The notes below the pieces were generated by a model, which saw only the letters and a list, made by a program, of their open reading frames with translations, did not search any database and was not told the origin of the DNA. A stretch of DNA of 64,000 nucleotides. Source: Planctomycetota bacterium. GTDB lineage: Bacteria; Planctomycetota; SZUA-567. Positions 53,208 to 62,056 of the stretch are shown piece after piece. The position numbers and the translations under genes are program-made. Positions within the stretch are counted from its first letter, which is position 1. Every line of letters begins with the position of its first letter. Where the stretch lies: contig JAGUZQ010000110.1 in the NCBI GenBank assembly GCA_020060765.1, forward strand, positions 1 through 64,000, written 5' to 3'.

Positions 53208-53512
53208 GACATACCCCATATTCCGTATATAGCATTTGTTCCTTATTTGGAATATACTACCAAATATCAGTTTGTCAACCTTTTTCCCGGGAATGCAGTA
53301 TATCTTGCAATTCTCCAGCAACAGCGGCGCAGTCCTCACTAATCTTCCCCTTAAGCATATTATCTGGTACATGGTTTGCTAATATTTATCATTAAAGCGC
53401 TTAATTGTGCGTTTTTGCACAGCATTGTCCATTTTTGCGCCTTTACACTATATTTCTATACAGATACCTAGCTGACTTTGTGCAAAAACCCTATTGGTCG
53501 GATGGCGAGAAA
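53208..53512. other. Divergent control region between the IclR gene and the histidine kinase gene
   Basis: 305 nt, AT-rich, no gene. It holds the minus-strand promoter at 53251-53278. The plus-strand side has TTGTGCGTTTTTGCACAGC (53405-53423), a palindromic GTGC...GCAC segment repeated in similar form nearby (CATTTTTGCGCC), but no clear promoter. Confidence 0.45.
53239..53278 (-). promoter_or_regulatory. Promoter of the IclR gene with possible operator
   Basis: On the minus strand TTGACA (complement of 53273-53278) and TATATT (complement of 53251-53256) are 16 nt apart, about 45 nt before the ATG. Just downstream of the -10 is TTCCAAATAAGGAA, with another GGAATA further on. TTCC/GGAA half-sites recall IclR binding sites, so autoregulation is possible. 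Confidence 0.5.
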
Positions 53513-55123
53513 ATGAATACCGAAGTTATGAATAAAACAAAGCTGAAAGTATTGATGGTTGATGACCAATTGCTGGTACTGGAATATGTCTCCGACGTAG
53601 CGGCGGTTGACGGAAGTTTTGAGCTTTCCTGCGCCAGTAGCGGCGCGGAAGCGCTGGCCTGCGTGCGGGATATCGATCCCGACGTGATTCTGCTTGACTA
53701 TGCCATGCCTGGCATGAACGGAGTTGAAACGGCAAAACGCCTGTGTGAAATTGACCAGACCTACCAGATACTGCTGATATCCGCACATGTGGATAGTGCC
53801 GACCGGCTGAGCGATGAATTCACCTCCTGCATCGCGGGCTATATCGACAAGCCTTTCACCTCCCAGGATTTGCTGGTAAACATCAAGACTTTCGGCCGCA
53901 ACCGCCGCCGCTGGGTCGAGGCGCAGAATGAATTATTGAAAATCTCCAAGGCGGTCGAGCAAAGCTCGAATATTGTCATAATCACCGACAGTAAAGGCGA
54001 TATCGAATACGTGAATCCCATGTTTACCAAAGTCACGGGATATACTCCGGATGAAGCGATCGGCCAGAACCCACGAATTCTAAAATCTGGCGAAATGCCT
54101 GCCGAGGAGTATGCAAAACTCTGGCAATCTATTACCTCCGGCGGGATCTGGAACGGCGAATTCCACAATAAAAAGAAAAACGGCGGCTACTATTGGGAAG
54201 CCGCCCACATCAGCCCGGTCAGGGATTATACAGGCAGGATTACCCATTACATGGCGTTGAAGCAGGATATCAGCGAACAGAAAATGATGGAAGCCGCCTT
54301 GCGGGAGCAGCAGCGGCAACTGGTGCAGACGGAGAAACTGGCAGGCATCGGGCAACTGGCGGCCGGCGTCGCCCACGAAATCAACAACCCGGTCGGCTAT
54401 ATCATGAGCAACCTGGGCACCATGTCCGACTATGCCCAGACTCTGCGCCACTTCCTTAACTTGTATGGGCAGCTCGAAGCGGCGTTGGAACTGGGCGACG
54501 CAGAAGCCGTGACCGGGTTGCGGGAGGAAATTGCGCAACTGAAAAAAGAGGACGATATCGACTTCATCCTCGACGACATGGGCGAACTGCTGGCCGAAAG
54601 CATCGAAGGCACTGAGAAAGTGCGGGACATCGTCCAGAACCTCAAGAGTTTCGCCCATGTCGACGAAGCGCGCAAAGACGTTGCCGACCTCAACCAGTGC
54701 ATCGAATCCACTCTCAAGGTGGTTTGGAACGAATTGAAATACAAATGCACCGTGGTAAAAAATTACGGCGAATTGCCCTGCGTCACCTGCAACCCCGGCG
54801 AATTGAACCAGGTTTTCATGAATCTGCTGGTAAACGCCTCACACGCCATTGCCGAACGGGGAGAAATAACCATCACCACTTCCGCCACCGACAAGGATGT
54901 GGTTATCTCGATTTCCGACACCGGCAGCGGCATCGACCCGCGGTATATGCCCAAGCTGTTCGAGCCTTTTTTCACCACCAAGGGCATCGGCAAGGGCACC
55001 GGCCTGGGGCTGTCGATTTCCCACGGCATTATTCAGAAACACCACGGCACCATCACGGTCGAAAGCGAACTCGGTAAAGGCTCCACCTTCACCATCACCA
55101 TCCCCCAGGAGACGGCGGAATGA
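53513..55123 (+). CDS. Hybrid sensor: REC-PAS-histidine kinase
   Basis: About 536 residues. It starts with a receiver domain (KVLMVDDQLLVLEYV; phospho-acceptor Asp in VILLDYAMPG). A PAS domain follows (SNIVIITDSKGDIEYVNPMFTKVTGYTPDEAIGQNPRIL). The kinase core has H-box AAGVAHEINNPVGYIMSNL, N-box NQVFMNLLVNASHAI, G1 ISDTGSGID and G2 GKGTGLGLSIS. No membrane helix is present, so it is a cytoplasmic sensor. ATG 53513 is preceded by GGCGAGA. It overlaps the TusA-like gene by 4 nt and heads an operon that ends with a response regulator, so a phosphorelay is likely. The signal may relate to sulfur compounds. Confidence 0.9.
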   Translation: MNTEVMNKTKLKVLMVDDQLLVLEYVSDVAAVDGSFELSCASSGAEALACVRDIDPDVILLDYAMPGMNGVETAKRLCEIDQTYQILLISAHVDSADRLSDEFTSCIAGYIDKPFTSQDLLVNIKTFGRNRRRWVEAQNELLKISKAVEQSSNIVIITDSKGDIEYVNPMFTKVTGYTPDEAIGQNPRILKSGEMPAEEYAKLWQSITSGGIWNGEFHNKKKNGGYYWEAAHISPVRDYTGRITHYMALKQDISEQKMMEAALREQQRQLVQTEKLAGIGQLAAGVAHEINNPVGYIMSNLGTMSDYAQTLRHFLNLYGQLEAALELGDAEAVTGLREEIAQLKKEDDIDFILDDMGELLAESIEGTEKVRDIVQNLKSFAHVDEARKDVADLNQCIESTLKVVWNELKYKCTVVKNYGELPCVTCNPGELNQVFMNLLVNASHAIAERGEITITTSATDKDVVISISDTGSGIDPRYMPKLFEPFFTTKGIGKGTGLGLSISHGIIQKHHGTITVESELGKGSTFTITIPQETAE

Positions 55124-55353
55124 AGGAAGAAATTAACGGCACCTGCGATCTTAACGGCATGAACTGCCCCTTTCCCCTCATTCGCATTCTCCGTGAGGCA
55201 ATGCAAATGGCTGCGGGTGAAACCAAATCTTTCTTGGTGGACGATCCTCTGGCAGTGAAAGCCATACCCGAGGAACTGGAGGATTACGCGGATATCCGCA
55301 TTGCCATAACCGAACAGGGAGCATCCTGGAAAATTATCATCACCCGGATCTGA
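55120..55353 (+). CDS. TusA/SirA/YeeD-like sulfur carrier
   Basis: 77 residues. The family motif CPxP is present as MNCPFPLIRIL with Cys16, the residue that carries persulfide sulfur. The end, GASWKIIITR, matches the TusA beta-strand. TusA-like proteins beside YeeE/YedE permeases (YeeD) take sulfur from imported thiosulfate. It overlaps the kinase gene by 4 nt (ATGA) and is followed by two permease halves, supporting such a role. Confidence 0.9.
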   Translation: MKEEINGTCDLNGMNCPFPLIRILREAMQMAAGETKSFLVDDPLAVKAIPEELEDYADIRIAITEQGASWKIIITRI

Positions 55354-55400
55354 CACTGGAAGCGGCTGGCGCCAATGCCGCACGCACCCGGAGATTCACC

Positions 55401-55829
55401 ATGGAGAGAAAGCCCTGGCATAAAAATCCGCAGATTCTCATGGCTGGATTCGCCCTGCTGAATGTGGCGATGTATCTGTTGCTGCACAAGTTCTGGATCG
55501 GCGGCAGCAGCTTTCTCCCCCTGATCGGCAAGCTGGGGCCAGAGCGGATGTTCCTGCTGGCGTTTATCGTCAATCTCGGCGTCATCGCCGGTTCGTTGAT
55601 AAGCGCCGTCAGTTCGGGCGAATTCCGCCTGCGCTGGCCGCGAGGAAGGCAAATTGGCCGGGCAGTATTTGGCGGCGTGCTGGTGGGCTTCGGCGCGGCG
55701 CTGGCGCCGGGAACCTGCACCACCGCGTTTGTCGTCGGCCTGCCGATGCTGTCGGTTTCGTCTATTCTGTCTGTCGCCGGAATATTTCTCGGAGCGTTCC
55801 TGGTATTCTGCCTGACGAGGGGAGAGTGA
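55401..55829 (+). CDS. YeeE/YedE family permease, first half-size protein
   Basis: 142 residues with about four membrane helices. GGVLVGFGAALAPGTCTTAF is the repeat motif of the YeeE/YedE (DUF395/sulf_transp) family; the usual GC is shifted to GTC. Full-length YeeE/TsuA thiosulfate importers have two such repeats in about 330-350 residues; this protein holds one. It pairs with the next gene, whose start overlaps its stop region (PmpA/PmpB-like arrangement). The substrate, thiosulfate or another sulfur compound, is inferred from the TusA neighbour. Confidence 0.85.
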   Translation: MERKPWHKNPQILMAGFALLNVAMYLLLHKFWIGGSSFLPLIGKLGPERMFLLAFIVNLGVIAGSLISAVSSGEFRLRWPRGRQIGRAVFGGVLVGFGAALAPGTCTTAFVVGLPMLSVSSILSVAGIFLGAFLVFCLTRGE

Positions 55830-55831
55830 TC

Positions 55832-56422
55832 ATGCCTTTCTGGCATCTGGCGTTGTTATGTTTTCTATTCGGAACCGGCTTCGGTTTTTTCGTGCAGCGG
55901 GGCGGTTTGTGTTTCGCCCACGGCCTGGGGGAGATTTTCGTCGGTCAGCCCAAACGCATACTGCGGATGTTCCTGGTCATCTTCGTCATCACCGGCGCAG
56001 GATTTGCTCTGTCGGGGTTTATCAATCCCGATCTGGGCTTGAAACCGCTGGGACAGTTGCGGGGGCACGGTTTTTTCAATCTGCTGGCGGGGATGTTTTT
56101 TGGCGCCGGGATTTTCCTGAACGGAGGCTGCATCCTGGGAACCTTGCGCAACATCGGCGAAGGCAACCTGATTTTTGTCCTGGCGCTGCTGTCCTTCATT
56201 CCCGGCATGGCGCTGGTCGTGTATGGCCTTGATCCCTATCTTTCGCCTGCTTACCAGGTGCATAACCTGATCCTTCCCGACCTGATTCCAGGTGCCAGGC
56301 CACATCACGTCATGGGGGTGCTCGTACTCGCCGGCCTGCTGGCGCTGTGGCGCTTGCAGCCGCCGCGGAGAAAAGCTATAGAGCCGGAGAAATCGCGCGC
56401 CGGAGACCTCAATGGAAGATAA
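55832..56422 (+). CDS. YeeE/YedE family permease, second half-size protein
   Basis: About 196 residues with five membrane helices. FGTGFGFFVQRGGLCFAHGL and GMFFGAGIFLNGGCILGTLRNIGEG show two YeeE-type motifs with conserved Cys. ATG 55832 follows the previous stop by 2 nt and has GGGGAGAG upstream; a GTG at 55826 is also in frame. The Arg/Lys-rich C-terminal tail (PRRKAIEPEKSRAG) extends past the last helix. The stop overlaps the response-regulator start by 11 nt. Confidence 0.85.
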   Translation: MPFWHLALLCFLFGTGFGFFVQRGGLCFAHGLGEIFVGQPKRILRMFLVIFVITGAGFALSGFINPDLGLKPLGQLRGHGFFNLLAGMFFGAGIFLNGGCILGTLRNIGEGNLIFVLALLSFIPGMALVVYGLDPYLSPAYQVHNLILPDLIPGARPHHVMGVLVLAGLLALWRLQPPRRKAIEPEKSRAGDLNGR

Positions 56423-57203
56423 GACCGTATTGTTTGTCGACGACGAGGCCAATGTCCTGACTGCGCTGAAAAGGCTGCTCAGGAAGGAGCCCTACCAAGT
56501 CCTGACCGCCTCCTCCGCAGCCGAGGGACTGGAAACTCTCAAACAGAACGAGGTGCAGATAGTCGTCTCGGATCAGCGGATGCCCGGCATGGTCGGCACC
56601 GAATTTCTGCAGAAGGTCAAGGAAATGTTTCCCGACACGGTCAGGGTAATTCTTTCCGGATACGCCGACGTGTCGGTGGTGGTGGAATCGATCAATAAAG
56701 GCGAGGTTTTCCGGTTTCTGGGCAAGCCCTGGAACGACGAGGAATTGAAAGCCATTGTCCGCCAGTGCCTGTCACATTACGACATAGTCAAACAAAAACG
56801 CCTGCTGGAGGAGCAGACCATCAGGCAGAACGAGGAACTGCAAAAGCTTAACCAAAAACTGGAACAATTAGTCGACCTGCGCACCCGCTGCCTGCAGTTC
56901 TCGCAGGAGTTGCTGGAATACCTGCCGATGCCGGTGATGGGGGTCAGCCTGGAGGAGGAAATCGTGCTGGTAAACGCAGCCGCGGTCAGGAGCCATCCGG
57001 AAATCTGCGTGGTTCCACCCGGCTCCCACATCGACGAGGTCATGCCGGAACTGCTGGCGGAGAATATCAGAAAATGCCTGCGCGAAAACAAAAGCCAGGA
57101 ACAGTTCGCGGTGCAATGGGACGGTGAGGCGGTCTGGATCAAGCTTTCGCCGCTGGGAGCGCCGGAAATCCGCGGCTGCATCATCATTACGGAAAAGGTC
57201 TGA
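56412..57203 (+). CDS. Response regulator with C-terminal PAS-like domain
   Basis: 263 residues. The receiver domain (1-125) has acidic pocket Asp10/Asp11, phosphorylatable Asp54 in VVSDQRMPG, and the conserved Lys in FLGKPW. This subtype (DQRMPGMVGTEF, ILSGYADV) is common in RpfG-like regulators. A coiled coil (about 128-160) leads to a PAS-like sensor (LLEYLPMPVMGVSLEEEIVLVNAAAV). No DNA-binding, HD-GYP or GGDEF output is seen. It is the last gene of the kinase-tusA-permease operon and the obvious phosphorylation partner of the kinase at 53513. Confidence 0.87.
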   Translation: MEDKTVLFVDDEANVLTALKRLLRKEPYQVLTASSAAEGLETLKQNEVQIVVSDQRMPGMVGTEFLQKVKEMFPDTVRVILSGYADVSVVVESINKGEVFRFLGKPWNDEELKAIVRQCLSHYDIVKQKRLLEEQTIRQNEELQKLNQKLEQLVDLRTRCLQFSQELLEYLPMPVMGVSLEEEIVLVNAAAVRSHPEICVVPPGSHIDEVMPELLAENIRKCLRENKSQEQFAVQWDGEAVWIKLSPLGAPEIRGCIIITEKV

Positions 57204-57233
57204 TGTGTTTGATTCAACTGTTAACCTTACAAA

Positions 57234-57313
57234 TCGTCATTCCCGCGCAGGCGGGAATCCAGTGGGGATCCAGTACGCAACACCGCCTGGATTCCCGCCT
57301 GCGCGGGAATGAC
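57234..57313. repeat. GTCATTCCCGCG inverted-repeat element, copy C
   Basis: 80 bp. The left arm TCGTCATTCCCGCGCAGGCG plus GGAATCCAG and the right arm GCCTGGATTCCCGCCTGCGC plus GGGAATGAC mirror each other. The internal ACGCAACACC is identical to copy B. It sits 30 nt after the response-regulator stop, between it and the HDOD gene. Confidence 0.75.
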
Positions 57314-57381
57314 ACGCGCAACTTGTTTCTTTAACAGTAGGTGGTTCTTAACCGAACCGTATCACGCGGAAAATCAAAACT

Positions 57382-58593
57382 ATGCCTGAAATCACCGCCG
57401 ACAGAATCCTGACCAAAATCCGCGAACTCCCACCGTTGCCGGTGGTGGTGCAGAAACTGCTGGACGTGGTCGGCGACGATCATTCCTCCGCGCGCGACAT
57501 CAACGCCGTGCTGAGCGCCGACCAGGCACTGACCGGCAAGGTGTTGAAACTGGTCAATTCCTCCTTCTACGGTTTTTCCGGCAACATTTCCACTCTCACG
57601 CGCGCGGTGGTAATTCTGGGCTACTCCGCCATCCGCAATCTCGCCATCGGGATTTCCGCCTACGAAACCCTGAAAAAAGTAAAAAGCCCGGTGAACTGGG
57701 AAGACTTCTGGCTCCACGCCATCACCTGCGCCGCCGGTTCCCAGGCTCTGGCCAACCGCCTGAAATATCCCGAACCGGAAGAAGCCTTTATCGCCGGGCT
57801 GATGCACGACGTGGGGTATTTCCTCCTGAACGCGCTGGCTCCGGACGAATTCACGGGCGCGGTCGGCAAACAGGTTTTCGGCCGTCCCGAGCAGGAGACG
57901 GAAGTCATCGGCGCCAGCCACGTGGAGATCGGCAGTCGGCTGCTGGAGTTCTGGAAACTGCCGGCGCAACTCTGCCGCGTCGCCCGGTTCCACCATTCGC
58001 CCAAGCATGCGGATTACGCCAATGATCCGCTGGTAGCCATCGTCGCGCTGGCCGACACTCTCGCCGGAGTCACCGGCAGCGCCTACGTGGAAAACCCCGA
58101 CAAGGAAAACCTGCTGGTCTATACGGAAAAACTGGGTTTGAACATGTCTGCCTACGGCGTGCTGCTGCCGGAAATCATGCAGCGGGTAAAGGACGCGCGC
58201 GAGTTCCTCAACATCGCCGACGAAACGGTGAAATCCGCCTTGCGGCTGGAAGGTGCGGAGATGCCCAACATCGTGATTGTCAGCGCCGACGAAAACCGGC
58301 GGCAGTGGGTGGAGGCGTTGCTGGGAAATTACGGCTACCACGCGGTGGGAATTTCCGCCCTGTCGCCCACGTCAGAGCAAAGCGAGCAGGTCGATCTTGC
58401 CATCCTCGACACCGCCGGACTAAAACCGGAACCGATGGCGAAGCTGGCCGCCTGCCTGGCAGGCCTGGGCATTCCCCTGGCGCTGCTGGCTGATGAACAT
58501 TACAGCGCGCCGGTTTCGCTGGTCGACTGCGCCTGCCTGCCGCTCATCTTCGCCAAGGAGGAAGTGGACAAACTTTTCCGGCGTCCGGGGTGA
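57382..58593 (+). CDS. HDOD domain protein with degenerate receiver-like C terminus
   Basis: 403 residues. HDOD region (about 8-210): KIRELPPLPVVVQKLLDVVGDD, INAVLSADQALTGKVLKLVNSSFYG and GLMHDVGYFLLN, a non-enzymatic relative of HD phosphohydrolases used in signalling. The last ~110 residues (NIVIVSADENRRQWVEALLGNYGYHAVGIS, VDLAILDTAG) look like a receiver domain that lacks the acidic pair. It follows the two-component operon after repeat copy C and may act with it. It ends base-to-base against sctQ, with converging stops at 58593/58594. Confidence 0.85.
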   Translation: MPEITADRILTKIRELPPLPVVVQKLLDVVGDDHSSARDINAVLSADQALTGKVLKLVNSSFYGFSGNISTLTRAVVILGYSAIRNLAIGISAYETLKKVKSPVNWEDFWLHAITCAAGSQALANRLKYPEPEEAFIAGLMHDVGYFLLNALAPDEFTGAVGKQVFGRPEQETEVIGASHVEIGSRLLEFWKLPAQLCRVARFHHSPKHADYANDPLVAIVALADTLAGVTGSAYVENPDKENLLVYTEKLGLNMSAYGVLLPEIMQRVKDAREFLNIADETVKSALRLEGAEMPNIVIVSADENRRQWVEALLGNYGYHAVGISALSPTSEQSEQVDLAILDTAGLKPEPMAKLAACLAGLGIPLALLADEHYSAPVSLVDCACLPLIFAKEEVDKLFRRPG

Positions 58594-59619
58594 TTACGAT
58601 TTCATCTCGGTCAACCGCACGCCGATTTTTCCCGCGACATCCACCAGTTCGCCCCGCGCCAGCGCCTTGCCGTTAGCGCGCACCGTCACCGGGCTTTTCA
58701 AAGTGCGGTCGGTTTCGAGAACGCTACCCGAAGCCAGCTCCTTCAGTTCCGCCAACGTGACAGTCTTGGCGCCAATATCGAAGCTGAGATATATATCAAC
58801 CGAATTCAAATCGGCCAGACTCCCCTGCCCTGCCTCTTCCGGCTTTTCCTTTTCACCGCTCATGTCGCATCTCCCTGAAATCTCGATTCCGCTCCCGCCC
58901 AGGCGCCCGGTGAAAATGAAACCGCGACCGCACATCACCTGCAAGCTCTGGTCGTCGCCGGGAAAATACTCGTCGCAAAATATGATGTCGCCGCACTCCA
59001 GATTTTCCAGGTCATGCGACTGCAACAACGAACATCCTACTTGAAACCGCAGTTCAACCGGCAAATCGTCTGGCTCCACTGATTCCTTGAGCGGCAGCCC
59101 CGACAGCAGCGAATACAGCAGGTCTTTCGTCTCGCCTCCTTCGTCTCGGATCAAAAGCAACGCGCCCCGACAAGCAACGCCGTCATTCTTTTTCAGCAAC
59201 TGAAATACAACCGGTTCCGCTCCCGGGAGAGGCTCCTTGTGTTCAATCCGTATTTCCTTGATTGACACCGGTCGCCCCGACGCCTTTTGCAGAATCTCCA
59301 GCGCGGGATCGAGAAACGCCGCCAGCGCCGCGCCGGTTATTTCCGTCGGCAGGGTTTCCACGTTCTCCGGCTCAATCCCCAAGGCCTGCGCCGCGAACTG
59401 CAACAGCGCCACGCTTTCCAGATAAACCGCGAATTCCGCTTCGCCCCATTTCCCGTAGACGCTGGCCGCGAAGGAAACCGAAATTTGTTCTGGCGGAAAA
59501 CCAAGCAGGAATTCCCCACCCCCCAGTTTCAGCGCCACGTCCCCGCGCCGCGAAAACATCATGTTGCGAAAAGCGGCGTTTTCCGGAGAAACCACCGGCA
59601 GTCTGATTTCGTCAGTCAT
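58594..59619 (-). CDS. sctQ: Type III secretion cytoplasmic ring protein SctQ
   Basis: 341 residues. The C-terminal SpoA/FliN-type domain is clear (VDIYLSFDIGAKTVTLAELKELASGSVLETD, then VTVRANGKALARGELVDVAGKIGVRL). A second, weaker SpoA-like stretch lies near residue 190 (LPVELRFQVGCSLLQSHDLENLECGDIIF). SctQ builds the sorting platform with SctK, SctL and SctN. It overlaps sctP by 8 nt and ends the J-K-L-N-O-P-Q series. Confidence 0.87.
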   Translation of the reverse strand: MTDEIRLPVVSPENAAFRNMMFSRRGDVALKLGGGEFLLGFPPEQISVSFAASVYGKWGEAEFAVYLESVALLQFAAQALGIEPENVETLPTEITGAALAAFLDPALEILQKASGRPVSIKEIRIEHKEPLPGAEPVVFQLLKKNDGVACRGALLLIRDEGGETKDLLYSLLSGLPLKESVEPDDLPVELRFQVGCSLLQSHDLENLECGDIIFCDEYFPGDDQSLQVMCGRGFIFTGRLGGSGIEISGRCDMSGEKEKPEEAGQGSLADLNSVDIYLSFDIGAKTVTLAELKELASGSVLETDRTLKSPVTVRANGKALARGELVDVAGKIGVRLTEMKS

Positions 59620-60253
59620 TCTTTTCCATTTCGTCGTACAGGTTGCGCTGCTGGCGCGAGCGACCGTCCTGGCTTTCGCCGCCGGAATGGTCTTCCTTAT
59701 AAGTAAGTTTCACCTCCACGCTGTCGCTCAACTTATTCGCCAGTCGGTTCGACAGATCGTCGCGGCTGGTTTGCAGAAAGCGCCCCGAGTCGGCTTTGTC
59801 CACCACGAATTCCACTTTCAATTCCCCGTCGGCGCGGCTCATCCGCACTTCCGTCCCCGGCAACAGGTCGTTATTAAGCGTGATCCTGATTTCCTGCGCT
59901 TCGCCGGGTTTGGGGGTGGAGACGAGAATCCGGTCGACGAGGCCATCCAGTTTTTCCGCCGGGTTGGGAGCTGCCGCCTGCGCGGCCGCGCTCGCGGCAG
60001 TCGTTCCCATGCCGGAAACCGATGCCTGCGCCTTCTGGAAAATAGCGGAGAGGTCAGACATCATCCCGCCCGGCTGCTCGCCACTCTCACCCTTGCCGCC
60101 TTGATTTTTTTCGCCCTTGCCCTGCATGGCCTGGTCGAATTTTCCCAACAACGAGGTGTCGGGTTTCTTTTCCGGCTTGCCCTTGCCCTCGGACGGCGAA
60201 AGCGCGTCGGCTCCAGCCGCGCCGGTTTTCTGCGGATTAATCTGGTTAGTCAT
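59612..60253 (-). CDS. sctP: Type III secretion needle-length/substrate-switch protein SctP
   Basis: 213 residues. Residues 1-90 are low-complexity, rich in Gly, Lys, Gln and Pro (KGEKNQGGKGESGEQPGGM), as in YscP/FliK rulers. The C-terminal half, LNNDLLPGTEVRMSRADGELKVEFVVDKADS followed by LSNRLANKLSDSVEV, resembles the FliK/YscP T3S4 domain. The assignment rests on this and on position between sctO and sctQ. It overlaps sctO by 8 nt. It is shorter than most SctP proteins, which would predict a short needle if the ruler model applies. Confidence 0.75.
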   Translation of the reverse strand: MTNQINPQKTGAAGADALSPSEGKGKPEKKPDTSLLGKFDQAMQGKGEKNQGGKGESGEQPGGMMSDLSAIFQKAQASVSGMGTTAASAAAQAAAPNPAEKLDGLVDRILVSTPKPGEAQEIRITLNNDLLPGTEVRMSRADGELKVEFVVDKADSGRFLQTSRDDLSNRLANKLSDSVEVKLTYKEDHSGGESQDGRSRQQRNLYDEMEKND

Positions 60254-60737
60254 ATTGTTCCACCTCTTCCTTAGCCTTGCCGGTAAACTCCTCCATTTCC
60301 TTGTCTTCCTCCAGCGCGGCGATTTTTTTCTGCTCTTCCTTCCAGATTTCCCGGTGCTCCTCGATCTTGCGTTTTTCCTGGCAGGCGATACGGTGCCTTT
60401 CCTGCGCGGCAGTCAAATTCTTTTTTGCCTGTTCCACCGCCGCCTCGGCCTGGTGGATGCTTTCGTGATACTGCGCTTCCCTGCCGCGAAGTTGCTGGAT
60501 ATCCTGCTGATGATCCTCCAGGCCGCGATAGGCGATTTCCCGGTTTTTTATTTCCGCGAAAAGGCGTTTCTCCTCTTCGACCCGCCACTGGATATAATCC
60601 CGCAATTCCTGCTTGCGTTTCTCCACCAGTTCCTGCGCTTCCCGCACCCGCGCCTTGCAGGCATTGACTTCGTTAGACGCCGCCTGCTCGCGGAATTCCC
60701 GCACCGTCAGCAGGCTGCCCAGCGGGTACTTAGCCAT
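60246..60737 (-). CDS. sctO: Type III secretion central stalk protein SctO
   Basis: 163 residues, almost entirely coiled coil with heptad-patterned Glu/Lys/Gln (ACKARVREAQELVEKRKQELRDYIQWRVEEEKRL-type sequence from residue 24). This is the FliJ/YscO fold that inserts into the SctN hexamer and couples it to the export gate. It directly follows sctN, with the start adjoining the sctN stop. Function is inferred from fold and position. Confidence 0.82.
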   Translation of the reverse strand: MAKYPLGSLLTVREFREQAASNEVNACKARVREAQELVEKRKQELRDYIQWRVEEEKRLFAEIKNREIAYRGLEDHQQDIQQLRGREAQYHESIHQAEAAVEQAKKNLTAAQERHRIACQEKRKIEEHREIWKEEQKKIAALEEDKEMEEFTGKAKEEVEQYD

Positions 60738-62056
60738 CAGCCGCCTACCAGCTTTTTCATGCCCGCGACCGCCTCTTCCAGGGTGGTACGATCATTCAAG
60801 CCCTGTTTCAGAAATTTGTTCAGCGCCTCGTTTTTCTCAATCGCCTCGTCCGCGAACTTGTCCTGCCCCTTCTTGAATTCGCCGATCTGTACCAGCAGTT
60901 CCACCTCCTGGTATTTCGCGAGCAAAGCGCGGAACTTGTTCGCGGTCTGCACGTGCTCCTTGGGGACGATCGCGTTAATGCAGCGGCTGACACTGGCGAG
61001 AACATCGATCGCCGGGTAATGGTTGGCCGCGCCGAGTTTGCGTGAGAGAATAATATGCCCGTCCAGAATCGAGCGCGTTTCGTCGGCGATAGGCTCGGTC
61101 ATGTCGTCGCCCTCGACCAGCACCGTGTACAGCGCCGTAATCGATCCCGTCGCGGAGTTGCCCGCGCGTTCCATCAACCGGGGCAGGCTGGAAAAAACCG
61201 ACGGCGGAAAACCGCGCCGCGTCGGAGGCTCGCCAGCCGCCAGCCCGATTTCGCGCAAAGCCCGCCCGAACCGCGTCACCGAGTCCATCATTAAGAGAAC
61301 CTTCTTGCCCTTGTCGCGGAAAAATTCCGCCACCGCCGTGGCCACGTACGAAGCCTTCAATCGCTCCATCGAGGAGCGGTCGGAAGTCGACACCACCAGC
61401 ACCGCCTTTTTCATTCCTTCCGGGCCCAGGTCGTGTTCGATAAACTCCCGCACCTCGCGCCCGCGTTCGCCGATCAGCGCCAGCACGATCGCGTCCGCCC
61501 CGCAGCCCTTAACCAGGCAAGAAAGCAAGGTCGACTTGCCGCCGCCCGCCGCCGCGAAAATGCCCATGCGCTGCCCTTCGCCGCAGGTGAGCAAACCGTC
61601 CAGCACCCGCAATCCCAGCGGCATCGGCGTATCGATAATCTTGCGCGTCATCGGATTGGGCGGGTCGGCGTAAACCGGGTAATACGCTTCCGGCTCGATT
61701 GCGGGGCCGCCGTCGATGGGGTCGCCCAAACCATTCAGCACCCGCCCCACCAGCGCGTCGCTGACCGGCACCATGTGCACCCGTCCCGACGGAATCACCA
61801 CCGTCGAGGACGACACGCCCTGAATTTCCCCCAGCGGAGTGAGCAAAGCCGCCTGGTTGGAAAAGCCCACGCACTCGGCCAGCAGTTCCCAGTTGTTGTC
61901 GAGCGGATTTTTCAGGGTGCAGAGTTCGCCGATTTTGACCCCCGGCACCACCGCCTTGATAATCGTCCCCACCACCTGGATCACGCGCCCCCGCACTTCG
62001 ACCGTGCTGGTTTCGCGGAGCGATCTGGTCATGGTGTCGGTAATGTACTCGAACAT
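60737..62056 (-). CDS. sctN: Type III secretion ATPase SctN
   Basis: 439 residues, usual length. An F1-beta-related hexameric ATPase. P-loop [12 protein letters not shown] is near residue 170; [15 protein letters not shown] and [36 protein letters not shown] are the FliI/YscN signatures. TKR-like dissociation residues lie in [16 protein letters not shown]. It unfolds and releases substrates at the base of the injectisome. The start overlaps the sctL stop by one base. Confidence 0.96.
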   Translation of the reverse strand: MFEYITDTMTRSLRETSTVEVRGRVIQVVGTIIKAVVPGVKIGELCTLKNPLDNNWELLAECVGFSNQAALLTPLGEIQGVSSSTVVIPSGRVHMVPVSDALVGRVLNGLGDPIDGGPAIEPEAYYPVYADPPNPMTRKIIDTPMPLGLRVLDGLLTCGEGQRMGIFAAAGGGKSTLLSCLVKGCGADAIVLALIGERGREVREFIEHDLGPEGMKKAVLVVSTSDRSSMERLKASYVATAVAEFFRDKGKKVLLMMDSVTRFGRALREIGLAAGEPPTRRGFPPSVFSSLPRLMERAGNSATGSITALYTVLVEGDDMTEPIADETRSILDGHIILSRKLGAANHYPAIDVLASVSRCINAIVPKEHVQTANKFRALLAKYQEVELLVQIGEFKKGQDKFADEAIEKNEALNKFLKQGLNDRTTLEEAVAGMKKLVGG

